NCBI RefSeq assembly: GCF_001640805.2
Contig: NC_066852.1
Location: forward strand, 14,224,194-14,288,193
DNA: 64,000 nucleotides
Source of the DNA: Lates calcarifer
Taxonomy: Eukaryota; Chordata; Actinopteri; Centropomidae
Direction: 5' to 3'
Shown here one piece after another: positions 11,680 to 24,699 of the stretch. The notes below the pieces were generated by a model. It made no database searches, was not told where the DNA came from, and saw only the letters and a program-made list of their open reading frames with translations. Each line of letters opens with the position of its first letter. The first letter of the stretch is position 1. A program made the translations under genes and the position numbers.

Positions 11680-11829
11680 GTAAGGCAGAGACACAGTGGA
11701 TTAAAAAATCGACTCATCAAACCACTCCAAGACCAGACTGTCAAGAAACAGAAAAGGATTCCTGATCATGGCTGTCCACCTGCCACCTATATGAGTGCGG
11801 ATTGCGACACCTGGAACAATGCTTTTTAA

Positions 11830-14800
11830 ATGAGTTGTACAAACTGGCAACTGTCAACAATGTTCACCCCTAGAAAAGACAGTCTTCCCTCCCCCAGCCT
11901 GGAGGACTCCTTCTTCCCTCTGTCCTCATCTTCCGCAGTGTCTCTCTCCTTCGCTCTCCCTTCATCTGCATCCTCTCCCGGTAGCAGTGACAGCGGAGGA
12001 GGGATAGAGACGGACTTGATACTCGCCGCAGAGCTGGGACAGGCTTTACTGGAGAAAAATGAGGAACTGGCAGCGTCTCTGGAGCAGAGGGAGAGGGAGA
12101 TGGAGGTGAGGATGAAGCTGCCGTAAATTGTGTTTTCTTTTGACAACACAAACTTTCTAACATTACTAAAAAACTTTTGTGGGTGGAAGAAAAAGGACCA
12201 TTCAAAACTTGTTACCATCAACAAGCAAATCTTACTTGAGTGATTCTAGCCTGCAGTGAAATCATTATAAATGTGGAGATACTTGTAGATCTGAAACTCA
12301 TTGCTATCAAGGCTCAATTAATTCAATTTAATCAACCAATATGGATAACAACAACACAGAATATGGGGGGAAAAGCTATTAAAAACTGATATAGAAATGA
12401 CATAAAAAATATTCCACATGTGATTTACTGCTGATGTCATATTCTTACATACTAGACCCATGCTTTTGACACTGCATATTACATAGATAAAGAGGATTAC
12501 AGTCTTAGGGATGTGCAGAAAGAAGTTCATATCTGTGTAAATGTATTTAAATATTATTGTTTTGAATACTGGTTGGCTGGTTTTCTGTATGTATTTTTCC
12601 TTTAAGTTACTTAAGTCATTACACTGCCTGTGCAAATATGTTCCTGACATAGGTCTGCTGTTATAAAAGACAGTATGGCATGTGACAGTGGGAAAACCAC
12701 AGGTGTCAATAATAAAACGAATGATGGCTGAATTCCAGTCAGCTGCTTCAGTATTGTCATAACTTCCTGTGACATTTAAATGGAACAGAGCCATTGGAAT
12801 GTTTTTAGTAATACCTGGGAATAGGCTGCCTAGAGAGCAACATGTGTTGTAATGTCACTTCACATTCAAAGTGACAGAAACAGAAATACAATTGTCAGTG
12901 TGTTTCAGTATCTGATATTTTCATGTTGTGTGTAACGTCTCAGGCATTGCAGCAGGAGAAGCACGTCCTTCAGAGGAGGCTGGAGATGAATGAACTGGCA
13001 TCCGGTCAGAGAGAGGCCGAGCTGACGGCGGATCTAGCCGCCTTGAGGGCTGAGCTGGAGCGACATCACAGCCAGGGGAGAGACAGGAGAAGAGATGAGA
13101 GCGAACAGCTGACTCAGTTAGCCAATCATAACCAACGGCTGGTGGAGCAGCTAGCAGAGGTTAGTTTGGAGAACCTCAACCCTGCCTTACAAGGCCACTA
13201 ACCCACCAAAGAAAAAAAAAATCATGCTGTAACGCTGTTAGAATGAACAGAATCTAGTTGAATATGTATGGGTCTTTGTGTGTGGGAACTGTCTGTTGGT
13301 ATGGCATCATGTCACAGTCACACAGGTGGGAACAATGCAGACTAGCAGGTTTAAGGAGTCCTGTCTTTGTCACCCGTTGAGTAACAGCCTTTCACAACTT
13401 TTCCATCTCCCTCCCAGGCTGTAACACTGGAACACTCCTTGAGAACTGAGCTTCGTTCCCTCAGAGAGGAAATGGAAGAATCATCTTTCAGCCGAAATAT
13501 CAGCTTCACACAGATAGAAAATATTCAGGCGGAGGTATACTCACAGCTTCACAATGTTTTGCACAAACAACAAGCAAATCACTGCCAAAGTAACTGGCAC
13601 AGTTTTGGTGTGACACATTATGCCATCTTCAATGCTGCAGGATAATCGATCATACACAAAAAATATTAAGTTTCAAACATGCCCAGATAGTATGAAGTTA
13701 GAATTTGATGTCAAAGTAAGGAGCTGTTTTTAATATGTATGTGTTAAGATTTATGTCTAACAATTAAATGTTCACCACACACTATCCAAGGCTTGCCTGT
13801 AGTTGTTTTAAACTGTATAGCTTTTAGATTTAGCAAGGTACTAAATTGGTAATATTAGCAGAATCTGGATTAAATCCATTTAGATTATTAAACAGACTCA
13901 GAGGCTTAAGTATCCATATCTAAAAGCATAAAATATGGGTATAAACTAATTGTGCTCTGTCTAAAATAAATAAATCACATTTATTTAAATGTTCATCAGA
14001 AGCATAATCGAACAGCCAGTGTGCTTATTTCATGATTTAAACAAGGCAATCATTTCAGTTGTCATTCTCATTATACCATTTATATAAGTCCCGTCTTTTC
14101 CTCCTTTCTGTACAGAACAGAGTTCTGCTGGAGCGGCTGTCGCACATGGAGTCACAACTAAAAGCGTCACAGGAGGACAGTGACAGACTCCGTATAGAGA
14201 GAGAGGGACTGAGGGAGAGATTGTCAGAGTTCCAGGTGAAACTGAAAGAGAAAGAAGCAGAGGTGAGGATCAGAGACTGTTATTTGCTATTTATGATGCA
14301 TTATTGAAAGACGAGAATTGTGTGCTGCAGGAGATGTTACTCATCACTAACAGACGTCACTAACACGACTAGTCTGAAGCTATCACTGTTTGTGCGTGTG
14401 CTTGTGTCTGTATCTCACTGAGTGTGTGTTTTATGTGTACATATGTGTAGATAGAGCAGGAGCAGGGAGTGGTGTTTGAGTTGCGTACCTTGAATCGCTC
14501 TCTACAGCAAAAAGCTCAGAGCCTGGGAGAAGAGAGCATCCTGGACAGTGCTCACACACAGCCTTTGTCTCTGCTTAGTGAAATTCAGCAATCGCAGGTA
14601 CACACAGAGGCTTGCACAACACGCTGGCAAACTGCACTGACAGACACACAATAACTTCATACTCTAACTTGCACTAATTCTGACCCTGTGCTCACATCTT
14701 TCCTAGTTTGACACCAACTGCTCTCAGAAATTCTCAGCCTTTTTGCAGCCAAATTTGCATCAAAAGCACAAACACCTACACACAAGTCTTTGGACCTCAC

Positions 14801-16135
14801 TGATCTTTCTATTTGTTGTGTTGTCTCCTGCTCACCAGGCTAAAGAGGCTCTTCTAGCTCACTCCACAGTCCTGCAAGCGAGAGATGAAGAGATACAAGC
14901 ACTCAAAGAGGAGGTCTGTTGAACTGTACAAGACATATACACAAGAATAGCTAGGAATAGAAATAATAGTATTTGATGATTTGTCTGGCATATACAAGCA
15001 ATGGAGCATGATTAGATTCATTACAAATGCTTTAAAAGGGGAAGGACAGAGTGGCTTAACATTAGTATATTTAACTTCATTTATAAAAATCAGGCATATT
15101 CTAGTTTTACCACTTGAATTTTACTACAGTTAAAGCCCCCTTCACTTAAAATTGTGCTTTGCTAATTATTACCTAATGGATGTTTTAGCTTAACGTTTTC
15201 ACAAAGTCATAATGGAAAAAAGTTTCTCTTAAATCTGAATGTGAGACTGTACAAACATGATTTTGTGGCATCACAACTAGTTTAGTGCCAGTCTTGGTCC
15301 AGTATCAGCAACTTACATAAGCTAAACATCCATATAACATACACTGACAATAGACTTTTCAATAAAGTAGGTGATTTCTTGTGCCCAGTGCTCAAAAAGA
15401 TATTTGCATGCTCATAGATTTTGGGTATTTAAATAAAAGAGAATGTGTGTTTGTATTTGTATATGTCTTTAAACATTACCTGAGGGGATTTCAGGAGCTC
15501 ACTATTATTTTAAATAAGGACAAATAACATTTTATGATCATAACAATGTGTGTGTGTTTTTTTTTTTTTTTTTTTGCAGCTACAGTCTCAGCGAGAAGCG
15601 CTGGAGACTTTAAGGGAAGAAATTAAGCCATTTAGAAGTAGCCCTGAAAAGCCAAGCTACAGGTAATGTGATACAACAACACATTTGTTGATTTGATTTG
15701 GATTCATATTATTTTACAACCACAGTGATTTATGTTTTGCTAATCATCATGTAAATGTCCAGCTCTTTAGAGAGTGAGTTGGACACAGTGCGCCAGGAGA
15801 AAGAATCACTAACTCAGCAGCTTCTCAACACCATCAAACACAAGGTGGCGCTGTCTCAAGAGCTGGATGCATGGCAGGTGGGTCTGTGTAAAAGGATATA
15901 AAATTCTAAATGATACCTTTTGGCAACACAGCACAGAGATCGGCTTGAACGTTTCATCTTGTTGCAGGAGGATATGCGGTTGGTGATCAATCAGCAGGTT
16001 CAGCAAAGGGAGGACGAGAGACAGAAGGAAATACAGCGAGAGAAAGAAAACACAGGAGGACTCCAAAGAAGCAAGTCTTTGAAACTAAAGGGAGAAGGAG
16101 GGAAAGGATTCTTCTCTTTTTTCAGAGACAAATAA
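11830..16135 (+). CDS. bicdl2l: BICD family-like cargo adaptor 2-like protein
   Basis: Nine coding exons (11830-12105, 12944-13159, 13418-13534, 14116-14262, 14451-14597, 14839-14913, 15580-15662, 15763-15877, 15968-16135) encode 447 residues. After a Ser-rich N-terminus the protein is almost all coiled coil. The CC1-box motif AAELGQALLEKNEEL at residues 66-80 is the dynein light-intermediate-chain binding signature of BICD/BICDL adaptors. The C-terminal block LLNTIKHKVALSQELDAWQ followed by EDMRLVINQQ, and the end GKGFFSFFRDK, match BICDL proteins. Family role: links dynein-dynactin to Rab-positive vesicles for minus-end transport. An in-frame TAA lies directly before the ATG at 11830; a second ATG follows ten codons later. 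Slightly shorter than human BICDL2 (about 508 aa). Assignment to the 2-like paralogue rather than BICDL1 is inference. Confidence 0.85.
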
Positions 16136-18153
16136 CTGAGAATCGGTGGCAGGTTAAACAGACTGAGCATCAGCCTTTATCTTTGCCACTGTGAGCTTAT
16201 GTTGCTATGATGATGTACTGTTATCAGAATCAGCAAGTCAAATGTTTACAGACCTCATATTTGAATATATTTGAATACATTTGTATATACTGTTTATGGA
16301 TGTACAGTAACAAGCATATCAGTAATTTCAGTTTTTAGGATTTTATATTAAAAGGTTAAAGCTGCTAATGAGTCCCTGCTGAATGTTGTACAGTTTGGCT
16401 GCTTTGCAGAATCTTATAGGTTATACATACATCATTTTAATGAGTTGTAACTTGAGCTTCTCTGGCCTTCGTTATGGTAGCTGGTCAGGGCACGTGTGCA
16501 TGTTAGTGCATGTGAGTCCCTCCCATTGGTTGAAGAGAGGCCAGAGTTGTGGCTACACCAAGCATTTGTTTTAGTATAAGATGCTGGTGCTCTGTGTATG
16601 GCAGTATATGTTGAACATAAATGCCTAAATGTTTTGTGTTGAGACAGAGCAAAATGAGCATTATAGGCAGCATGACTACAACCAAAACAATGAGATAAAG
16701 GAGGCTAAAAAGCAGCTTAGTGCTGAAGGAAAGTTGAGAATTAGGTGTTGTTATTTGATTCATAGTTAATGCTAAAAAGATTGATAATGGAGCTTTAAAA
16801 TGCAATGGATACACAATACTGTATCTACAAAACAGCAATATATTCCAACAAATTTAGTGAAGAGCATTTAGTCAAGAAAAAGCAGTTTAACTATAATAGA
16901 AATAACATCTTTATTAAATTAAGTCCAAAAAGACAGTCATTCCCTTCTACTTCTCTCCATGCTTATATTACATAATGTATAAATAATACATATGCAACAT
17001 TTCATACATGTAACAGGACTGGAAATGCCCAGAAGCAGCGTGAGTAGTGCAGGTTGCATACAGGTCAGTGTTTCCACGTGCCTTCATCTATATACATACA
17101 GTACATACAGTCCTGGCTCAGCAGAATTAGCGCATAGCCACTCACACATCCCTCAGCAGCAGGGTTAGTATATACGGCGCAGCACCTTTTCTCTTAGTCA
17201 ATGGGCTATTTGTTTGTGTGTGGAACTCTCACATACTTGGCAAAAAAGAGATGACAATCATACACATAGCTTTAGGGATCACACTGGTGTTTTAGCATGA
17301 CTTCACCCATGTACTAAAACTCGCACAGAGAAGACATAACTGCTGACCTGTCTGTTTCTAGGTTGATCCTCTCAGCATTAATTGGTGAAAATCATCTCAC
17401 AGAAACTGGCTTGAGATAATTAATCAGTGAACATTTAATCAGCTTTATTTTCTCTCTGTTAGGATAATGGGGTAATGCAGGGGGCAGCAACTGGTTCAAA
17501 CCTCACCCATGTCAGTGCATTCAAGCTGCTGGAAGCTCCAAAATATAGGATTTAGGAGACAGATGCCAAAAGAGTGTTTCTCTGATTGTGAGTTAGTATG
17601 AAATTGATTTTAAAAGGTCAGGTGTACATAAATTCTAGGTAATGGGCTAAAACATAAAAAGCAGTAGTATTTTTAAATGTGATTTATATACATAACGTTT
17701 CTTTATTACTACCTACAGTATAAAACTTTTATTTATTTGCAGTTTACAGTACAGTAATCCCCTTATCCTTTCTGTTTGCATTGTCCAGAGGGTGAAGTGC
17801 AGTCTGGTTTCAGGGAGACAGGAACTTATCTCAAGTCACATATGTTGAGCCTCTCAAAATGTTAATCCAATCTTCCTGCATAATCCTTTTGTCACCCAAT
17901 CAGAAAACATCACCTCCATTTTAAGAGGTAGGTTGCAAGATGAGATGCATCGATTTATGAAGCCATTTTGGGCTTCAACACCCCAAAAAAAAAAAAAAAA
18001 AAAAAAAAAAATTCACAGTACTTGGGTAGTTCCAGGTGTTTTACGGAGGCTGACAAACCTTTGAAGATCAGGTCATTATAAAGCCTCTGAAACAGGTCTC
18101 TGGACGGTTTGTCCTGACAGTGAGTTGTAATGCCAGCTAGGGTTAGTGGAGGA
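16136..18153. other. 3' UTRs and intergenic region between bicdl2-like and tomm40l
   Basis: Convergent genes. ATTAAA at 16347-16352 may end the bicdl2-like transcript. AATAAA on the minus strand at 16910-16915 may end tomm40l, which would imply a 1.2-kb 3' UTR. A 26-base A run lies at 17985-18010. No coding sequence is evident. Confidence 0.5.
17985..18010. repeat. Poly(A) tract
   Basis: Uninterrupted run of 26 adenines on the plus strand. It sits inside the presumed tomm40l 3' UTR (where it reads as poly-T) and could be the tail of an old retroposed element; no element body was recognised. Confidence 0.8.
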
Positions 18154-20447
18154 TTATCCCACATTGACACCTAGGCCCACTTGCAGCTTGTCTCCTCTGT
18201 GATTTACAAAGGCACCCATAATGAGGGTGGCAGGGAGCGGGGTCAGGCGCTTCTCCAACACACCTCCTATTATGCACCGACTGTTTATCATACCTGGATA
18301 CACACAGAGAAAAAAAAGATCTGTGTACATTTTCTGAATAGTTTTCATCAGTCGTGACATTTATAAGAAGTTTACCTCGAAACACCATGTTGGCCTCTGG
18401 GAGTTCCATCTGATACCCGAATGAGGTTGTGGTCTCCTGCGTCCTGGTGCTGGCTTCAAACTCCACGCCTACTTGGATCTAGTGAAGATACACACATGCA
18501 CATGCATTTTTGCAACATGCTCCAAAATGTACGCCATGTTTATACATTATGGTATTTGATATACCTGTTTGTTGGCTCTGTGATAGTAGCTAGCATGGGC
18601 ACCTCCTTTCCCAGCATTCAGCGTCGCCACCCAGTTTGGTCCTGCATGAAGAGGAAGTGAAATGATGCTGCTAGATCAACCAAAACAGATCAGAAATTGA
18701 TGCCATCTGAATTAAATCAAATGTTTAAAGCGGATTCACAAATCTCACGTGAGTATTGTCCAGCTAAAGTAAGAATTCCTCCTTCCTCTGCTCTCCCCCG
18801 ATGGTAGACTAGTTCCCCTCCTAACACCAGTCCAGAAGACACACTCTGCAGGAAGTGTGCCACAAGGATAACTGTCCCCGAGAAACACACACACAGATAC
18901 ATAGTAAATTAGATTAGGCAGGGTGATGTCATATTTCAAATACTAAAGATGTGGTTAAACACTAATATAATTATATCACATCAGCTGAGGCTCTAATCAT
19001 TCCACCTGTCATTTATCACCTGACTCTCTGAGGACGTCTGGGTTGGCTACTGTCACAGCAGCTGTGAAGTCGTTCCCTCTATACTCGGTCTCAAACTGCC
19101 ACGTTACAAACTGGGACTGCTGAGTCTGAAACACAATAAAAAATTTGAATGTTGTTTGCAGCAAAGAGCGTTTCATTTTGTGTAAAATAACTGATAGAAA
19201 CAGTGGCTGAATACGGCATGGGAAGGATGGATGTAAGGAAGGAGATGGACATCAGCACCTGGAACACTGTTCTGGCTCGTACACGCTCCGAGAGATGCAG
19301 CAGAGCGTGAGCGTTCAGACTGCCTGAAGAGTCCATCTCACCGATCAATGCCGGAGCGTCCTAAAATGTGAGGACGGATCAATATCAATATGCAACTTAA
19401 CAACTCAAAAAGGCTGCATCTCTGTCTGTTTTCCCCAGTGTTAACAGCTAAACACATTAATGATAAAGCAGTGGTGCCATGTTCGTTGTCTGATGACTTG
19501 TGCTTGACCTTGTCTTTGCTGTAATCGTCAGACTGCAGATGCTCCACGTGGAATCGATAGTACGAAGGACTAACAGCACTGAGATGCAGTGTATGACTGA
19601 CCTGCAAGCAAACATATGCACTGAGTTAAACATCAAACGTTATAACATTATGAGATCTAAAAGGTTTACACTCTTATTGTCTTTACGTGCACCAAACTGA
19701 TGCATGTGTAGGAGGAGGCGTCACCTTGAAGAAACTGCTCAGAGTTTTATTGATAATCATCTTGACTCCCTCAATCTGTTGAGGAAAAACATCTGAGGAT
19801 ATAGGGAGAAGACCAGTCAGATTAAAAACATTAAAGTCATATCTGGTACACATGCAGGCACTGAAATCTTCGGATTATTCCCCACTTCTGAGAGTGAGTG
19901 ATTTCAGAAAGACTCAGTGAAAATACAGAGTTTGATTTTTCAGATTAAAGGATTATGTGCAACAAATTTTTTTGCTAAAGAAACATTATTACTGGGTCAT
20001 GAAAACTGTTATTCACACAGCTATGGTAGGACAAATACACTTCTTACACATAATTGTGGGAGAGCAAATTTCTTGTAAACTTTGGAGTGAATGTAAACAT
20101 ATTCCGTGCTCCACAAGTATTTTGTCACAGCTGGTAGCCAATGTACTTTCAGGAAGATGTTGACTTTTTGCACTGGGCACTCAATTGCGTGACTACGTTT
20201 TTCAATGTGCTGCCTGTTTTATGATGTGTGCTCCACCGCTCATGGGTTTTAGCCCAGACATACCTTTGCAGCTCCTGTGGAGAGAGTGAAAGCTGCCTGG
20301 GTTAGGTAAGCGGCCATCTCTCCTCTCCCAGCGTGGCGGACTGTCCCAGTGAGCAGGATGTGCGTCCCAGCGAGAAGGAGGAGGGTCCGTGGAGAAAGGC
20401 CAGTTCTGATGGCCTGGACCGGAGGACAATGCCAACACGCTGCCCAT
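18154..20447 (-). CDS. tomm40l: TOM40-like mitochondrial import receptor subunit
   Basis: Nine minus-strand exons (20447-20264, 19792-19725, 19601-19509, 19360-19259, 19125-19020, 18871-18749, 18641-18565, 18478-18376, 18293-18154) encode 331 residues. Conserved TOM40 family blocks are [88 protein letters not shown] and a terminal beta-strand ending GLGVNVG. The family forms the beta-barrel channel of the outer mitochondrial membrane that takes in nuclear-encoded preproteins. The short N-terminus without a proline run, [15 protein letters not shown] and PEANMVFRG resemble TOMM40L more than TOMM40. The exon 3 donor GTCAAG is weak but the phase fits. Confidence 0.88.
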
Positions 20448-21710
20448 GTGGGCGCAACACTTCCTACAAGACACACAGAGACAAAGGAGCGATTTATGAA
20501 GATGATGTGACCCATTTATATATCTCATTTGCAGCTGAACATGCAAAACACATTATCCCTGGGCAATTTTTACCGAGACTTAAACCTGACATCTGTCACA
20601 CAGCGTTTATACGGAGTATACACAATATCCTGATTTTAAATAACGCAAATGAAATGTAAAGGTCTGTTGCTGTACAAACATCCACATACACACACGCAAC
20701 ATAATGAAGTCAAAGCAAATTAAATTAAGATGAAAAACATATATTTATACATTTACTACTTCTTTAACTTTGTTTATGTTGGATCTGAACCCTCAGTTAC
20801 AGGGATGATTACAACTATGTGCATCACGCAGAGCTGCCTGTTATTCTCATGTGCAGGTGCAGCAATCCCGTTAGCTAGCATGACCTTAGCATCAGCAGAA
20901 ACAGATGCATGTATGCGCGCTAGCTGTTTTTACTACCTACGTCCGATGCGATCGAGAGACCTTAAAATCGCGAGCGAAACCGAGAACTGCTCATCAGAAA
21001 GACTGTCAGGTGGATTTTCTTCTTTAATAAACGACAAATACGCGAAGGCAACTGATGCTGGGATCAACTGATGCTGCAAATAGCTCCCTCCTCCAGATGT
21101 GATGTGCCACCCCGCAAATATGTCCCTCTGAAAACACGAGTTCAGTTATGTGGACTGAGAAATTACGCCCTCGCATTTGCGTGCATGAAAACACAATGGT
21201 AATATTATGTAAAATAACCACAGTAAATTTTCTCTCACCTAACTTTAACTTCTAATATATTTGTATTGGGTTTTTTTTAGCCCTTGAGAACTCGTACGGT
21301 TCCTTAAGATTTGTTTCATGTCGGACTACTGTATGTGCGACACCGCGTCCAACGCAAGCTGCTACAGGTGAGATTATTCAATATATCACATTTCGGCTTT
21401 CATGTGCCGCCGCTCCGAGCAAAGCGGGAGAAGGTCAACGGCGCTATATTACAGCACAGTCGATATAACTCGTGTTATTGTGCAGAGCCGGTCTTCGACA
21501 CAAAATACGTACGTCGCTTACTAAAAAAATGTACTTACTACTATCATTTTAGACGGCGAAGAAGACTGGAGGCGGTCACTGTCGCTCGCACGCGCCTCTT
21601 TCATCTTCTCCTCCTCAGAGCTGTAAAGGGGCGAGCGAATTTCTAGCGGACAACCATTTAGGGAATTTAGTCTTTCCTTCTGTGTCGCCACATTTCTATC
21701 TGGACAGGAC
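20448..21710. other. Divergent promoter region between tomm40l and fdxacb1
   Basis: The two genes point away from each other. The stretch is moderately CpG-containing near 20930-20990 and 21340-21610. Open frames here show no family similarity. No TATA box is obvious, as expected for housekeeping genes. Confidence 0.5.
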
Positions 21711-24498
21711 ATGTCTCCTTCACGGTCCATGTTGTTGGTGGGAGAAGGGAACTTCTCGTTTTCTGCGTCCGTGAGTCAGGCGTACGCTGAAACAGAGACC
21801 AGCATAACGGCCACTTGTCTGCAGCAACAAGACGAGGCACTGCGGCACGAAGGTGCAGCCGGTAACGTTCAGATCATCAAGGACTCAGGTACACGCTCGA
21901 GGGTTGTTTAATATTTGTTCTCAGCTGCTTTTTACGGGGCTGTACTTTTTTCTCTCTCCATATTTAATAATTAATCTCATTTGTTATTCAGGTGGAACTG
22001 TGCTTTTCGGGGTGGACTGCACAAAGCTGGGGGAATGTGCCTCTCTGCAGGGACGTGTATTTGACCGTGTGGTGTTCAACTTCCCTCACTGCGGCAGAAA
22101 GAGCGGGGTTAAAAAGAACAGAGAACTTCTCAGAAACTTCTTTCTCAGGTATAACTGCTTCATATACCGTAGGATTAATTCCTTTCACAGCAGGTTCTGC
22201 TGTCAGATTTCTCGTAAGCACCCATCAGCCATATCTGCGGACATAATGTCAGTCAGTGCAAACAGAATTACTATCTTTGCTATCTTTATTTGTGAAAGTT
22301 GTTACTGTTTTCCCTCAAAACAGAAAAAAACTTAAGGTCAGCTTACTTGCAGATTGAATTTCGTCAGTTTAGTCTTGTTATAAAATGTATCTGTTTAGTA
22401 TTTCCAAACAAAATATATATTGTGCATTATGTGATTGTGTTCTGTATTATCGGCCAGATCTCTCTTGAAAATGCGATTTGGAATCTCAGTGGGACTTAAC
22501 AATGTTTAAATAAAGGAAACAGATTAAAAATTATTTGAAAAGAAGATGATATTATTATTATTAGGTCTGATGTCGACTTTATTGTCTACATACTTCATGA
22601 ACTGAAAAAGTTCCCACCTCCTTTCTGTGACAATATCCTTAACAGTCAGGTTTATTTTTCTGTCCCTCCAGTTGTGTTCAGGTGTTGGCTGAGGACGGGG
22701 AGGTTCACGTTTCCTTGTGCAACGGGCAGGGCGGGACACCGGCGGACCAGCCGAGGCGAGAGTGGCACAACAGCTGGCAGGTGGCTGCCATGGCAGCGGA
22801 GGCTCACCTGATCCTTAGTGACATCCGTCCTTTTGAAAGTGAAAAATACCAGAGCTACAAGTGCACTGGATACAGGTAAGGAGTAAAGGTGAGTGTTGCA
22901 GTGTATAAATAGAAACAGCCCTCTGTGTCCCTCTGTGTGTGTTTGCATACTGAGATTGTCTAATGATGGTGTTGCTGTTGTGCAGGAGCCAGGACAAGGG
23001 CTTTCACGTGGAGAAAGCTTTGCTCCATGTGTTTACTCACAGCCTCCCGTACACCTCTGCTCGGACACTAAAGGTGGAGGAGGCTGTGGAGGGGGAGAAA
23101 GTCCAGTACAACGTACCGGCTGAGCTCAGTGATTATATGTTCAGGTACAGTCACACAGAGGCTCTCATGCTGTTTGGGTAATAACCCACCAACGCAAAGA
23201 AAGTTACATAACCGTGTTGTCTCCTCTCTCTTCTCAGGGGATTTCTCTGCTCAGGTTCTGTCCACCCTGTCAGATTGGCGCAAGATTTTCTTCTCGAAGG
23301 ACTGGCGGAGAAGTGGTCTGTCTCCATGACGACGGAGACCATTCCCTTCCTCCTCACGGCCAAACAGCTGCAGACGTGCTGCCATGACGTAGACAGCACA
23401 CACTGCTACTGGATCCACCTGCTTCAGAAAGACCTCAACTCTGACACTCATACCTCTGAAAACAAAGAAAAAGATCGATTGACATTTTCGGACAGCAAGA
23501 GAGGCGTGGACTCTCAAGACGCTCAGTCGGCCACATGTGTTACCTCAGATAAGGTGGACAGGGTGAAGAGAAAGGGAGCTGAGAGCTTAAGGTCTGCGTG
23601 CTCTCTTGATGTTGATCCCGAAGGGGAAAGTGCTCTTTATATGCTGCGTCCATCTCTTCTCCCTCAGATGGAAGAGCTTCTAATTAAAAAAGAAGAGCTG
23701 ATTAACAATGCAGGGAGTCATAGTGAGACAGAGGTGAATAACAAAAGTGTTGAAGTTGAAGGAAATAAGGAGGAGCCCTGTGAGGGCTGTAATGGTGTAA
23801 CCAGTTTGTTATTTGGAATTAGTGGCCTGGTGTTCAGGAGTATTCCCATCAACCTCTGGGCCCTGCCTGTCTTTCACGAGCTTCTCCTCAGAGGTGTTTT
23901 CCCTTCAGAATGTGAGCCAATCACATTGCTTGGGCAAAGGCTGGAAACATTGCTCGCACCTTATGGGGTCTCCCTGATTACAGAACAGGGAGGTCTGCGT
24001 CTGACAGCACAGCCGATGGGTTTGGTTGGTAAGGTGTTTACAAGTAATGCATGTGATAACATTAGCCACATCAGTGTCACTGTGTCCCTAAATTTGGACC
24101 TTCTGGCCGCGCTCCTGTTCTCCCTCCCCGACTGGCGGCTGCTGTGGTCGCATGACCCCCGTTTCTCAAAGCAGTTTGGACTCCACCCTTCACCCGGGAC
24201 TCCTTTCCGCCCATTCTCCCTGTTCCCCGAGCACTTCAGTTTCGACATCAGCTTCTGGACGGGGCCGACGTGGGAGGAGAAGAAGTTCCACGCCGCTGTC
24301 CGAGAGGCCAGCCACGGGACTGTGGAGCAAGTTAAACTCATTGACAGGTTCTCACATCCTGACCTGAGCCAGACCAGTTACTGCTACAGACTCATCTACC
24401 ACTCACACACACATGCTCTGTCACACACACAAGCCCTGCAGTTTCACAAACACTTGGAGTCTTTACTCTCCTCTCGGTTGCAAGTCACCATCAGGTAG
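21711..24498 (+). CDS. fdxacb1: Ferredoxin-fold anticodon-binding domain-containing protein 1
   Basis: Five exons (21711-21888, 21992-22148, 22672-22875, 22986-23144, 23238-24498) encode 652 residues (human about 624). The N-terminal half has the Rossmann-like domain of the 25S rRNA uracil methyltransferase-like family: LLVGEGNFSFSASVS near residue 8, FGVDCTKL, FNFPHCGRKSGVKKNRELL, GEVHVSLCNGQGGTPADQ, REWHNSWQVAAMA and YKCTGYRSQDKGFH. The last ~98 residues, from the FSFDISFW segment to the end LQVTIR, form a ferredoxin-fold anticodon-binding domain as in mitochondrial Phe-tRNA synthetase. The molecular function of the vertebrate protein is not well established. The large last exon, over 1.2 kb, is typical for the gene. 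A second ATG six codons in (21729) starts exactly at the conserved motif and is the alternative start. Confidence 0.92.
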
Positions 24499-24689
24499 CT
24501 ACATGTAAATCTCTCAGAGGAAGAGACATCACAATTACCAGTCCAAGTCTGTCTGTGACTGCTAAGCAAAGTGTAAGCATATAATCAGCAATATAAACAG
24601 CGTTTACAATAGCCATGGCATTGTGTTTACTGTAGTCTTTGAATCGTGATTGGAGTTCTGTGTTTCTGTGTGTGTTTTAATTATCCTAC

Positions 24690-24695
24690 AATAAA
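24690..24695 (+). terminator. Poly(A) signal of fdxacb1
   Basis: AATAAA 192 bases after the fdxacb1 stop codon. Confidence 0.75.
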
Positions 24696-24699
24696 CCTG

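Noticed and set aside
12318..12794. 158-residue minus-strand open frame in the first bicdl2-like intron
   Set aside because: Composition is AT-rich and biased to Ile/Phe/Ser/Thr as expected by chance; no promoter, motif or splice context.
18154..20447. Calling this gene tomm40 instead of tomm40l
   Set aside because: The short N-terminus and several residues fit TOMM40L better, though a tree would be needed to be certain.
20730..21646. Open frames between tomm40l and fdxacb1 as a candidate for the small neighbour gene known beside human FDXACB1
   Set aside because: No recognisable protein similarity, no splice-consistent model; treated as promoter region.
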